Source of the DNA: Adiantum capillus-veneris
Lineage: Eukaryota; Streptophyta; Polypodiopsida; Polypodiales; Pteridaceae
Assembly (NCBI GenBank): GCA_014529385.2
Contig: CM043962.1
Location: forward strand, 37,351,098-37,415,097
Direction: 5' to 3'
DNA: 64,000 nt
In this document: piece after piece, positions 20,626-31,326 of the stretch
Layout of the letters: every line of letters begins with the position of its first letter
How positions within the stretch are numbered: the first letter of the stretch is position 1
The notes under the pieces: model-generated
The model's input: only the letters and a program-made list of their open reading frames with translations
Told to the model about the DNA's origin: nothing
Database searches by the model: none
Made by a program: the position numbers and the translations under genes

Positions 20626-20862
20626 AGTGCGACGGCGACTGAAGCTGCAATTGCAAAGGAGGTGATCTATCTCTGCTGATAGATGTTGCTCGTCCCTCCA
20701 CTAGATCTAGTTGATTGGATGAGAGAGACGCTAAGAAGCACTACTACTGCTTCTTAGCGTCTCTTTCACCCGATCAACTAGATCTAGTGGAGAGGCGAGC
20801 AACATCTATGAGCAGAGACGGATCACCTCCTTCGTGATTGCAGCCTCAATCTCTATCGCACT
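20626..20862. repeat. Long hairpin inside CACTA-1
   Basis: Inverted repeat with arms of about 115 bp around a 7-base loop at 20741-20747. The inner parts pair almost perfectly (GACGCTAAGAAGCA with TGCTTCTTAGCGTC; CCACTAGATCTAGTTGAT with its complement). The homologous place in CACTA-2 has no such sequence, so it is an insertion. Confidence 0.85.
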
Positions 20863-21052
20863 CAGAGCGTGGTCCTTTTACAAGATACGTAGAATGCACA
20901 TGGGAGACAAATTCACAAGAACTTCACATGAATCTCTCTCTACACAGGAATCCCTCCCTCTTTATGAGTCCTCTCTCTCTCTCTCTCTACTTTTCCATGT
21001 TTTCTTCTCCAATCAATATTAAGATTAAATATTTGTGTGTTTAATGCAGGTA

Positions 21053-22345
21053 TGGATGATGATGAGTTTCTTTCTTCTTTATCAACCCAATAGAGGCATT
21101 GGTATGAGGATTATCATCGCTCTAGATCACCATCACGTCGTTCTACTCCTTTAGTATCTCCATCTATTTCAGAGCATTCAGCATGCTCGGAAGCTTCGAT
21201 GTCGACGAGACAATCTTCACACTCGTCTAGGAACCAACGCTCTTGTGGTGGTGGTGCTGGTTCTTGTGGAGATTCTGCCGTTGATGCCTCAACACCGCCT
21301 CATGTTTGACGAGGCTCTTTAACTTCCCTTTCTTTGCCTGCCCCCACACCAACCACAGCATTGCCATCTACACCAGGTTTTGCGTGGCTATCGGCCGTTT
21401 CTGGCTACACACCACTACCTACTCCTCCGGGAGTCACCCAAGTCTCGACACTCTTTGCTTTGGGACCCAGAGTCCAGTCGAGACACCTGACGTCCGTACC
21501 CCCATTGACATGTTGCTAGAGACCCCTGTCGGACACCCAGGTTCACGCGTCACAGGCAAGAGGGCTTGCCGCACTCCACCGACTTCAACGATGGCATCAT
21601 CTTGGATGATGAAGGCAAGAAGGTGATCTCGCGTATGCTCGGTCTTTGCTCTCAGGTGTTTAGACACTACATACTAAACACTTGGAGTGAAGTACCAAGT
21701 GAATTAAAAGACAAAGTCGACAGCATGCTGCATGACGAGTTTCCCGTGTCAACACGAGATGACCGCTTCAATGAATACCTGATGAAGGTTTGAATGCGCG
21801 AATACTGCAAGCACAAGCGTTCTAAAGTGCAAAAAGCAATAAAGCATGGGTGGAACATACTAGATTGGCTGGCCAAAGAAGATTGGAAGAATGCAAAGTG
21901 AGAAGCGTGCAAAAATCCTGACAAGTGGAAGCAACAAAAGGAGGCAACCAAAGCGCGAGTAGAGGCAGGGAGCTCGCACCACTTGAAGAGCGGCAGGTGG
22001 GCATAGTTTGAGGCCAATTTTGTAAGTGTTTTTGCATTGCTCTTTAGGTTTGGTAGTTACGTCTATTTGTACTTTTAAATTCTAACATAATGGATTCTTT
22101 GTATGTTTTGAATAGTGGTCGATGACAGGACGTGACTCCACACCGTACGAGTGCGAGTATGCAGGCAGAAAGGGCTTAAACGCCCTGATGGACATTCCTA
22201 ATTCTCGCAGCGGAATGGTTAGTATTAGGGTTTACTCTTTTCTATTTCTTGTACTGTTTTGTAAACTATATGTTTATACTTACGAAAAGCTATCCTTTTT
22301 TTTTGCAGAATCCGACAGGTACGTTGCTTGGACGCAATGAGACAT
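21053..22345 (+). pseudogene. CACTA-1 second ORF, Ptta/En-Spm (Transposase_24) type
   Basis: Begins near MDDDEFLSSLSTQ after an intron-like CT-rich stretch with a TGCAG acceptor. It is Ser/Thr/Pro-rich, then carries HHILNTWSEVPSELKDKVD-like and WNILDWLAKEDWKNAK-like segments in shifting frames, including an intact stretch at 21566-21793 (LNTWSEVPSELKDKVDSML). The pattern (NTW...P...K..., then a Trp-rich KHGW/DW block) is that of the plant Ptta/En-Spm family. Stops and shifts show it is dead. The homologue in CACTA-2 lies at 32060-33350. Confidence 0.7.
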
Positions 22346-22982
22346 CTGATTAGACGACCTCAATCTAGCCGTATCTAGATAGCATTAGTTTCCTTTTGTC
22401 ATAGCATGTATAATGAGATGACGTGTATACGTCTTTTTATAACTATTGGAAAACCATGTATATTTTCTCAATAATGACAATGGTGTTGTAACTATTACAT
22501 TTGCAAAGCCTAAGAATCAAGTGATTTTGCCTATGATGTGTACAATTGTCATTGATTTACTTTCATCAATTTACTTTTGTCAATTTTGTATCTTTATTAT
22601 GCAAACAATACTATGGATGATGGAGTTAATGGTTATATTGTCTTATGGGTGACTACTTTGGGTCTATTCTTTGCACTTTCTTTCAAAGGTGAATCTGGGC
22701 TTATCTTGGATTCATTTAGGTTTACTCTATTATTGAAACATTTGATATGGTTGATGGGTGGCAAGGCATTCAATACCCTACCACCCAAAAAAATTTACTC
22801 TCTTGTGTGGCTATAAGCATCGCTATAAAAGTATCTGCAGCGTCGTTATGAGCGTCATTATAGGTAGCCTGTAACCATCACTATATAGCAACGAGTATAG
22901 CGAGGCATATAGAGACGCTCCCGTAGCGACGTTGTTAGCGACGTCGGGGAGTATAAAAACCCAATGTATTTTTGTCGCTAAA

Positions 22983-23014
22983 AACGTCACAAGTACACAC
23001 AACCTCTTGTAGTG
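22983..23014 (-). repeat. CACTA-1 right terminal repeat
   Basis: Read inward (minus strand) CACTACAAGAGGTTGTGTGT and on. It matches the terminus of CACTA-2 at 31565 with few changes. Subterminal GCGTCG/AGCGAC motifs extend to about 22810. Confidence 0.88.
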
Positions 23015-23281
23015 TCTAGAATGGATTACTAGTCCATTTGGCACTTGAGAGCCTAAGCTACCGCAAGCATGCCTGCACATTAGTCCTATCAGTGTTCCAT
23101 AGTAGCTCTATTTGGTGATCGGGAGATGTCATCTCCGCAAACTTGATTTAAGTATGCATACTACCTCATTTTTGTGTACAATAAAGAAAAAGAGAGTCTA
23201 TAAGACAAAAACTTTGTTCATTTTAAACATTTGTACATTTGCTTACTATAGGGAAGCATTGTAGTCATTGACAAGGTTTAG

Positions 23282-23400
23282 GTTATCCTTTAATTGTATG
23301 CCTTGCATCCATCTAGCATCTTCAAAAGGATAATTCTTGAACTTAATAAGATATCGTCAGATAGTCTTACCACCTCTGATAGTACTTTGTCTTCATGTTG
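23282..23400 (-). pseudogene. Gypsy-2 chromodomain
   Basis: In a frame different from the one used by the integrase tail, the minus strand reads IRGGKTI, a stop, then [17 protein letters not shown], the typical YLVKWKGY...E..W chromodomain core. This places Gypsy-2 among chromoviruses. The domain targets integration by reading histone marks. Confidence 0.8.
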
Positions 23401-23640
23401 GAGAATGGACTCGGGTTGCAACATCTCTTCTTGGTCCTTGATCTCCGGTGGGTCTTCAATAGTTGGTTCTTGAGGTGGCTCTCCTTTGTAAGGCTTTAGT
23501 AGGATCACATGGAAAGCATTATGTATGAACCAATGGCTGGGCAACTTGAGTTGATACGCCATGTCATTGATTGGCCTAAGAATCTTGGAGGGACCATAGT
23601 ACCTTTTTGCTAACTTAGCATAGTACTTTTGGTGTCCCAT
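23290..23640 (-). pseudogene. Gypsy-2 integrase C-terminal domain
   Basis: [21 protein letters not shown] followed by [20 protein letters not shown] is the GPY/F module of Gypsy integrases; the ATG is internal. The C-terminal third is out of frame, and the chromodomain lies in the neighbouring frame. Confidence 0.9.
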
Positions 23641-24180
23641 AGGATTCTTGCCTGTCGTGTGTCTTAATCGAGCCTTGGGAAATTTTAATAAGACCCAATC
23701 ATTTTCTTTAAAGGCTTGGGCTCTTCTGTGCTTGTTAGCAGCAGCCTTTTGCCTTTGCTGTGAGATAGAGATAGCATCCTTAATCTTTTAGAAAGATTCT
23801 TCTAGGTCTCGGCTATACTCATCTGTAGCGAAGATCTTTTCATGTACCTTAAGTAGCAAGGGACTTTTTTATCTTCCCTCAATTACCTCAAAAGGTGCTT
23901 TTCCCGTGGAAGTATGTACAATAGTATCGTAAGCATACTCCACTAAAGGTAAGTACTTCTCCCATTGGGATCTTTGATCTACTTACAATACATAGGCTTT
24001 TAGTAGATCAAGAATTGTTAGGTTAGCTATTTCACTTTGGCAATCCGTTTGTGGATGATAGGCCAAAGAGAAGTTTAGCCTTGTCCCTAAATTCTCAAAG
24101 AGACCCTTCCAAAAATTACTGCTCATTCTAGGATCTCTATCCGACACTATTTACATTGGCAAGCCATGGTACTTGAAGAT
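23641..24180 (-). pseudogene. Gypsy-2 integrase core, second half (frameshifted)
   Basis: No long ORF, but the minus strand still encodes SDRDPRMSSNFWKGLF (second catalytic Asp) and AYHPQTDCQSEIANLTI (catalytic Glu) in a broken frame. It then leads toward the GPY/F module through basic, Gln/Arg-rich codons. Stops and indels separate it from both neighbours. Confidence 0.75.
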
Positions 24181-24870
24181 TTATGAAATGAAGAGGGTTG
24201 CCATGTGATGGGCTTTGATAGTCTTTTTGTCGACAGGTATAAAATGAGTTTGTTTATTGAACCTGTCTACTATCGTCCATATTCCCGTATTCCCATGGAT
24301 AGACTTAGGCAATCCAAAGATAAAGTCCATGGATATGCTCTCCCATGGTGAATTAGGGATTGGCAAGGGTTGAAGAAATCCAGGTTGCTTCCCTCTATCA
24401 AACATCGTCTTTTGGCATACCACACATTTAGAAACATACTCTTGTATGCTTTCTTTCATGGTAGGCCAATAGAAATATGTTTCAATCCCCTTTAGGGTAG
24501 ATTGAATCCCTCTATGCCCCGCATAAGGAGGAGAATGAGATTCATACATTACTTTCTCATGTAGTGAGTTAGTAACACATAGTCTATTTCCATAGAGAAG
24601 ATAACCATCTTGTAAGCTAAATGATTCCTCTTTCTTCCCTAATGCAAGGGATGAAATCACATCTCTAAAATCGGGATCAATAGCATACTCATCTATCATA
24701 GAAGATACATCATTGTGACTTGCTATGGAAACCGCATTCACTCTTTGTCGTCTTGAGAGTGCATCGGCTACTTGATTATGCTTGCTAACAATGCGAGCAA
24801 TATGAAAATGGAATTGTGAAAGAAAATTTTCCCACCTCATTTGTTTGTCGGAGAGCTTGTTCTGCGTCAT
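24181..24870 (-). pseudogene. Gypsy-2 RNase H end and integrase N-terminal part
   Basis: 229 codons. It starts in the RNase H tail (FHFHIARIVSKHNQVADALSR), then the HHCC zinc domain (HSPPYAGHRG ... CVVCQKTMF) and the first catalytic Asp (SISMDFIFGLPKS). The ORF ends at 24181 before the second Asp. Confidence 0.93.
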
Positions 24871-25021
24871 GAAGTACTTAAGACTTTGACGATCCGTTCG
24901 CAGAATGAAAGGAGTCCCTAATAAATAGTACTTCCATAAGTCTAAGGCATGTAGAACTGTGAGGAGTTCCTTTTCATATATGCCTAGAGCTTGCTCAACA
25001 GGGTCGAGCCTTTGACTTTCA

Positions 25022-25405
25022 CTAGCCTATGGCGTGCCCTTCTTGGAGCAAAACAGCTCTTAGGCAATCACCACAAGCATCACATTGGACCTCAAATGGC
25101 TTTGAGAGATCCGGTAGTGTAAGCACAGGTTGAGAGATAAGCTTTTCTTTAAGCTTTTCGAAAGAATTGTTCTTGCTGGGAGACCATGTATACCTAATGT
25201 TTTTCTTTGTTAGGTCGTGTAATGGTCCCACAATTTGTGAGAAGTTTTCTATGAAGCGTCTATAGTATGCACGCATACCTATAAAGCTTCTTAGTTCATG
25301 AAGATTCCTTGGTTTAGACCATCCTTTTACTACCTCTAACTTTGATGGATCCATTTGGATGCCATCTTGAGAGATAATGTGAACTAAATACTGAATCTCT
25401 TTCAA
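25022..25405 (-). pseudogene. Gypsy-2 RT thumb and start of RNase H
   Basis: LVHIISQDGIQMDPSKLEVV, LRSFIGMRAYYRRFIENFS, LHDLTKKNIRYTW and the first RNase H strand FEVQCDACGDCLRAVLLQ (expected Asp present). The frame is lost at 25022. Confidence 0.93.
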
Positions 25406-25423
25406 GAAAAATTCAATTTTCTT

Positions 25424-25897
25424 TCAATAAACATAAATTTTATTCTCTCTTAGAGCTTGAAATATTACCTGGAGTTGTTGCTTATGTTCGTCTAATGAAT
25501 TAGAGTAGATGATGATATCATCAAAGAACACTCCAGTAAAGGTTCGGTGAGGCTTGAATAGCGTCTCCATCAAGCGGTTGAATGTGGCTGGTGCATTGGT
25601 CAAGACAAAAGGCATGACTATATGTTCATAAAGACCAAACGTAGTGCAAAATGCGGTCTTTACAATGTCTTGATAGACTATCCTTATTTGATGAGAGCCA
25701 CTTTTTAGGTCAATCCTACTAAAGTAGGTGGACCCTTGTAGCTTATCAAATAGGTCTTCTACCAGTGGAATGGGAAACCTATTTTTGATAGTGATCCTAT
25801 TTAGTGCTCTATAGTAGACACACATACGATATGTGCCGTCTTTCTTTTGCACTAGTAGCACAGAAGAACAAAATGGAGATGAGCTAGGCCTAACCAC
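25424..25897 (-). pseudogene. Gypsy-2 reverse transcriptase
   Basis: 157 codons: SPFCSSVLLVQKKDGTYRMC, YRALNRITIKNRFPIPLVED, YFSRIDLKSGSHQIRI, the LTNAPATFNRLM block and the catalytic FFDDIIIYS box (YVDD family). The next frame continues the thumb after a stop at about 25424. Confidence 0.93.
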
Positions 25898-26062
25898 TCT
25901 ATAAGGAGGTTTGTTAGGTGGTGAACTTCCTGGAAGAAGTTCAATTGCATGGTCATCATTGCCTCGTTTAGGAGGTTGCTCACAAGGGATGTCATCAATA
26001 AAGACATCTTGAAACCCCTTGAGAAAATTGGATAACTCTAATTCCTTTTGATTGTGTATATT

Positions 26063-26857
26063 TTATTTTGCTAAAACATTAGGTTCATTTTGAGAGTCTT
26101 TAGCAAAAATCATGTACACAAAAATAGAGCTCTTTATTGACTTATTAAAAGCTTGCATATGTACAATGGGTATGGTGTTACCCATTTCCTTAGCATCTAT
26201 GTACATATCTTTTTCCCTGAACCTAAAGGAGATTGTCCTTTCAGGGAATTTAACATTGGCATCCATGCAATCAAACCATGGTGCCCCTAGGATTACATCC
26301 TCATGCTTGAGAGGAGAGATAAAGAATTCCTCTTTGTCCACATAGCTTTGGACATGGAGCCTCACTTTCCCGATTAAGGGAGTGACTGAAGCTTCTTGCC
26401 CCTTGAAAGCACCGTCTATGGGTAGGACATCTCCCATCTCGTAAGCTTGTATACCTAGCTTGGTGGCCAACTCTGTGGATATGAAATTGTGAGTAGAACC
26501 AGGGTCAAAGAGAATAAAATCATCATGTTCTCTTACCTTTCCCCAAGCATGGCATAGAGGAGATCCTTTGTGGTGAGTTTCCTCCTCTTGGATTTCGACC
26601 AAGGTAGCTCTAGGAGGCTGATGGCGGGTGTTATTTTGGGGACAAGCATGGTATGCATGCCCTTGCCTGCCGCACTTGAAACATCGGTTATCCATGTGAT
26701 AACGCTCAAGATCTTCAGGAGAGAGTTTGTTTTTGCCTTTGTAAACTCCTTTCTCCTTAGCTTTGTTGGAGTTGTCCTTAGGAGACTTTTGGACATTGTC
26801 CTTAGGCTCATTGGGACCCTTGTTTTCCGTGGGCTTAGAATTTCTTTTAGCCCCCAT
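26063..26857 (-). pseudogene. Gypsy-2 gag zinc knuckle and protease
   Basis: 264 codons. A Lys/Asn/Pro-rich basic start is followed by a CCHC knuckle CFKCGRQGHAYHAC at about residues 58-71, then the retropepsin: ILFDPGSTHNFIS (D-P-G in place of D-T-G), VRLHVQSYVDKEEFFI and DVILGAPWFDCMDANV. The Thr-to-Pro change in the active site is unusual and probably inactivating. Confidence 0.92.
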
Positions 26858-26869
26858 TTGTAAATTGAT

Positions 26870-27161
26870 TCAAGAAGCCACCAAAATATGGTGTATAACC
26901 TCCAATATGGTGCGTGGCCTTTGGGAGTTGACATACTCCACTATTTCTTCAGTTAAGCCCGCACAAAATTGTTGCTTTTTCTCTCCAATATCCAACTTCT
27001 TGAAGACAGTGGCTTTGAGTTGTAATTCCCAAAACTTGTCTACATATTTGTGAATGGATTCGTAGGGAGAGAGATTCAAGCTTCACCATTCGGTGAGTAC
27101 ATTGTCTTTGGCATCGGTGGCCAAAAACTGCTTCACAATGGAAGCTCTTAAAGCTTTCCAT
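26870..27161 (-). pseudogene. Gypsy-2 gag capsid part
   Basis: Two overlapping frames (26949-27161 and 26870-27079) share the capsid domain, with YESIHKYVDKFWELQLKA and FCAGLTEEIVEYVNSQRP, showing a frameshift near 27070. The start of the domain lies further upstream (27162-27400) in broken frames (CHVAMHFQKSSRQWW on the minus strand). Confidence 0.8.
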
Positions 27162-27436
27162 GTTCGTGGAGCTTCACCATTGGCCCGTAGGCTAGACCAC
27201 CATTGTCTGGAGGACTTTTGAAAGTGCATAGCTACATGGCATAGCTTAGAGGACTCCATGAAGCCCTCATCTCAAAATGCCGCATCAAATTGTTGGATAA
27301 AGGCCAAGACTTCATCCGTAGCACCAAAGGTGCCATCGTAGGTAAGGAAAGAGATTCTCTTTGCTCCCTCTTTGAACTTCTTGAGCTTGGACGACCTCTT
27401 CCATGCGGCATAGGATTTCCTATGGCCTCTTCTTTT

Positions 27437-28123
27437 TTATGGTTCAAAGGTTGCACCATCACTTTCTTCAGAAGGTGAAGAATTTGAGGAAGATGGAGAA
27501 GAGGGTGACCTCTTTCTTGACTTTTTCTTGCCTTGATCTTCTTTGTCTTCACCATCACTTCCATAAGAGGAAGAGGATGAAGAAGATGGAGAAGAGGGTG
27601 TCCTCTTTCTCGCCTTTTTCTTCTCTTGCTTTTTGTCATCCCTCATTGAAGTATGGTGTGGAGAAGTGTGTGATGGTCTTGTCTATTTTGGAGGTGATGG
27701 AGAGCGTTTAGCCTGCCATCTTTGTGGAGCCACCTCCGCCGAGGTGGCAAGAGACTCACTTCTTTCTCGTTCCTTCGTTGGAGGCTCTTCAATTCTCCTT
27801 TGAGAAGGAGATGCATCATCTAGGAGAAAATTTTTGAGCCCTTCATATGGATCCTCTTCTTCTTCTTGAATCGGAGAGAGGTCTCTTCTAGAAGTCTCAC
27901 AAGGAGGCTTCCTAGGTGCTCTTTCATCATGGTAGGGAGCTTGGAGAATCCCATGAGCAAAAAGTTGTCGTTGCAGTTCAGTTTGGAGGGATGGATTTCC
28001 CATGGCTTGTTGAAGCCTAGAAACAAGATAGTTAACAAGTATCGGGGCATCATTAGTAGCCTGCTCATTAGAAAAATCAAAGTTATCAACATTAATTTCA
28101 CTCTCTTTACTATTGTCAGCCAC
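27437..28123 (-). pseudogene. Gypsy-2 gag N-terminal region
   Basis: From ATG 28123, MADNSKESEINVDNFDF leads to a helical region and a Pro/Arg/Glu-rich part (27683-28123, 146 codons). Then, in a shifted frame, a Ser/Lys-rich segment (27437-27646) contains an imperfect tandem duplication of about 100 bp around RKRSPSSPSSS. The low-complexity duplication is plainly visible in the DNA. Confidence 0.75.
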
Positions 28124-28139
28124 TCTAACAACTTTTAGA

Positions 28140-28498
28140 TGTAAACATTTTAGGTGTACTTTGGCACTTCAAGCCCTAGTTGCTACTGTACCCGTGGCTT
28201 GAATACCATTAATTGCAAGAAATAGAAGAGAGGGTCGTTCAACACCAAAACAACACCGGCTCCTGTCAAGCTTCTAATAGCTCAATAGTGGTTAAGCCAT
28301 AGGCAACAAGCCCCGTAGGACTCCACTATTAAGACCATAGATCTTGACGGTGATGCCCCATTAACTGCAAAAAGGCAGGAGCACTGCAACGCTGCAAAAT
28401 CCCTATTCTACTTACTCACATGCAATTAATAATACCAACCATTTATAGGTATCTAGCTTGAGGACCTCCCTTCTTGAGCACGAAAAGAGAAACATTGT
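28140..28498 (-). other. Gypsy-2 leader between primer site and gag
   Basis: About 360 bp without ORF or recognised motif. It is the 5' untranslated region of the element. Confidence 0.6.
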
Positions 28499-28510
28499 GC
28501 TCTGATACCA
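28499..28510 (-). other. Gypsy-2 primer binding site, initiator methionine tRNA
   Basis: GCTCTGATACCA on the plus strand is the complement of TGGTATCAGAGC. It ends one base before the LTR boundary at 28512 and fixes the minus orientation. Confidence 0.9.
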
Positions 28511-28511
28511 A

Positions 28512-30105
28512 TGTAACATTTGATGGTCTAGTAACTTGTGTGAAGTGCAAAATAGCATAAACATAGTGAGCATTTCATTAGAATAGATTCCTAATGAGAA
28601 TAACAAGAGTGCTTGGGTGGAGAGAGCAACAAAAAGTATAACACCTAGTTAGATAGAATGAACAATACTTCAAAAGAGAAAGAAATTAAGCAATTGACAA
28701 CAGTTGAGGACCGGATTTTCATGGAGCGGGTCCCCCCTCCAAAAGGCTTTGTATTATGGTTTCTCCCATCAAGAGAGACATTTCACAATACAATCTTTGT
28801 GTTCCTTCAATACTAGCTAGTGCAATGAAGATGTAAAATTCAAGCACTAAGCAAAACACTTATCAAACACAACATCAATTCCATCACGGTCTTAGAACCA
28901 AGACCTCACACACCTTCGAAGATGGTGAGAGCTAGTGGGGTATGAGAATATATTGAGCGGAAGAAGGAGTAGTCTTACGAGAAAGATGTACATCTCCTCA
29001 CATAATCACTCATATTAGCATAGCTTAGCTTAGTAATTAGCATGGTCGAGGAGATGAGCATGCATTGAAGCTTGGATCTTGGTTGGATTTGCATCACAAA
29101 GGCAAGAGTTGTGGGTGTAGACCTCCCTTGTCACAAGCTTGGAGTAGGTGATAAGGTTTCCATTAAAGCTTGAGAACAGAGAGAGAGTCTTCTTACTCTA
29201 CACATGAGCTTGTGTGAGCGTGTGTAAATAATTTCCTTTTAAAAATCAGCCTTCTCTCTCTCTCTCTTGGTCGACCCCTCTTTCTATTTGCTCTTGCTAG
29301 CACCTCATTGGACCTCCCTAGGCTTAGCTAATAGGATTTCAAGAGCATAAGTGATAACCTTCTGACATGCGCCCCCCTTTCCCCTTTTGTTAGAGCTTTA
29401 GGTAATTAATTAATTCAACTAAACTCTCATTGGACCCTTTGCCTCCTAGCCAATAGGAATCAGGCAAGCCATTGGGCTGTTGAATGCTCATTGGACCCCT
29501 TGGGAGACTGTCCAATAGTGTTCAAGAGAGCTTTAATTCTTATTGGTTCTTTTATTAAGTGTTTTTAAATTAATTAAACTACATTTACTTAGCCTAATTT
29601 TCATTGGTCCACCTCCATGTCCATCCAATAGGATTTGAGTACACCTTGTGGGCATCTGGCCTACGGAGTTGACATGTGTCCCTCTTTTCCCTTGTGTACA
29701 AATGAAGCTTGTGAGTGTGTGGGGGTGTTTCTCTCTCATCCCCTACTTCTTGGGCTCGCCCCCTCCTATGTAGGGACTTGTGAAGACTTTTGTACACACA
29801 CACAAAGCATCCAAATTTCCTAAGCTTTGACCTTTGGACACAACCTTTCAATTTTGGAACCTTAGCATTTTGGAAGTCTTAATGGGCTGAACCTTAGGGT
29901 CTTTTAAGCCCATTGTTGCACATTGCTCTTTTGCAGATGGCCCCCCCTTTGAATCCCTATTTTCCCTCCTTTGGATCGCTATTGTGGCCGGTCTGCCAGC
30001 TTAATCGATATTCTAGCTTTTTCTCCCCTCGCACTTTCCCATATTCAATGATCAGTTTAACATGAGAAAATCATTTAGGAGAATTAGACACTAGTTATTA
30101 TGACA
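28512..30105 (-). repeat. Gypsy-2 5' LTR
   Basis: About 1.6 kb, TGTAACATTTGATGG to TTATGACA. It is homologous to 9011-10616 over the whole length but with many differences. The flank on its outer side (AGTAA at 30106-30110) does not match the flank of the other LTR (GGACC at 9006-9010). Confidence 0.92.
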
Positions 30106-30709
30106 AGTAAAGAGAGTTTTGAGTGAGATAGTGAAAGCATTTCATTCTTCAAACTTTCTCTATGCTTTGAGAGTGTTGTTTTGTTTTTTTTAATGACCTT
30201 TATTTACATTGTTTTGTTCCTTTTTGTTTCATGTTTCTTTCCAGCACATGGGAGTAGGATAAGTAGGATTTATCACCATCAAATTGGGTTGAAAAGATCG
30301 GGGCAAAAAGGACTGAAAACCATATTTTGAATAAGAATACCATAAATTTAATAGCTGATTCAAAACCAAAAAGAGGGTGCCAAAGGACCTCACAAAACTC
30401 ATCAAACGCAAACTCAAAATTTCCATTTGATTTTGTGGTGGAACATGGACCTTGCTGACTGAATAATGCAAAACTAAGACCAATTGATAAATAATGGCAT
30501 CATTCAACTGAAGCCACAGTCTGAAATCAAATTGAGACAAAAAACACACTGAAAAGGAGAAAATTGTGAGAAAGCATCTAAAGTTGGTCCATTTGATCAA
30601 AATTTGGAGGTTTTTTACTTTTTCTCATCCAAATCCAAAGAGATTTTGGGACTAGGCTCCAAACAACACAATCTACTAGTTGGCCAAAATTCAAGTCTAG
30701 ATTCATGGA

Positions 30710-30729
30710 ACATGGATCACGATCCATGT
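30710..30729. repeat. Leader palindrome, copy C1
   Basis: ACATGGATC-AC-GATCCATGT: perfect 9-bp arms. Flanking GGA and CCC extend the resemblance to the Gypsy-1 motif (same 26-bp frame, different arm sequence). A left half-copy (GGAACATGGA) lies about 267 bp upstream at 30441-30450. Confidence 0.8.
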
Positions 30730-30989
30730 CCCCTATCTAAGGATTTGAGTAGATACATATACAGATTGTAGCAAAGTCCTATATGGACATACTTTTTTTT
30801 TTTTTTAAAGAGTCCAAAAGTAGATTAAAGGGCCAAAAAATAGCTCATAGGAAAAAATCATAAAATTGGACTTAGGGTGGACTTTCAACCGACCTAAACC
30901 AGTCTAAATCGCTCAAAAAGCTCATATCTAGTATCAATGTACTAAGGGCAAGTTGTGTGCACAGTTTCATCACATTCTACCACGGAAGT

Positions 30990-31009
30990 ACATGGATCAT
31001 TATCCATGT
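30990..31009. repeat. Leader palindrome, copy C2
   Basis: ACATGGATC-AT-TATCCATGT: arms pair except one base. It begins 280 bp after copy C1. Confidence 0.8.
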
Positions 31010-31326
31010 CTCCTTGTCATAGATTGAAACCAAAGTGAAACCACAAGTAGATATAGTCATAAGACGTATAGAGGTCTTTTCAAATTTGAATTTGGATATC
31101 TTTAGAGGATTCTGCGAGCTAAGGTAGGTTTTGTACCAAAAGTGTGATTGTTTGATCAATTCAAAACAATTAGATTAACACAATGGCTATAAGCTCATAG
31201 TCATCAAGTGCTTATTGTGTAGGTTTTGAAAACTATAGCATAATAACTTGAGGTGATTCCAAGTTGGAGGTTGTGAAGCTACCAAAGTGGTAAGAGGTTA
31301 GGGTTTTGCAAGAGTAATTATTTCTG

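Larger units (their letters stand above)
19557..23014 (+). mobile_element. CACTA-1: En/Spm-type transposon, 5' side missing
   Basis: The right end is a clear CACTA terminus (CACTACAAGAGG on the minus strand at 23003-23014) with subterminal repeats. It aligns with CACTA-2 (inverted) from about 19557 through the DUF4216 remnant and the Ptta-type ORF to the terminus. The left part of TNP2 and the left terminal repeat are missing. Compared with CACTA-2 it lacks the Copia insertion and has an extra block of about 470 bp with a long hairpin (about 20525-20990). Confidence 0.85.
23015..30105 (-). mobile_element. Gypsy-2: chromovirus, 3' LTR missing
   Basis: Minus-strand order: 5' LTR (28512-30105), initiator-Met primer site, gag, protease, RT, RNase H, integrase and chromodomain, ending about 270 bp after the chromodomain at the CACTA-1 terminus (23014). 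A 3' LTR of the same family stands at 9011-10616, but its attached interior overlaps 23020-23152, so the two pieces do not simply join. Many frame changes and stops show age. Confidence 0.9.

Noticed and set aside
9011-30105. One intact Gypsy-2 element from 9011 to 30105 with a simple nested insertion
   Set aside because: The pieces overlap by about 130 bp with divergence and there is no target duplication; a simple insertion cannot explain both.
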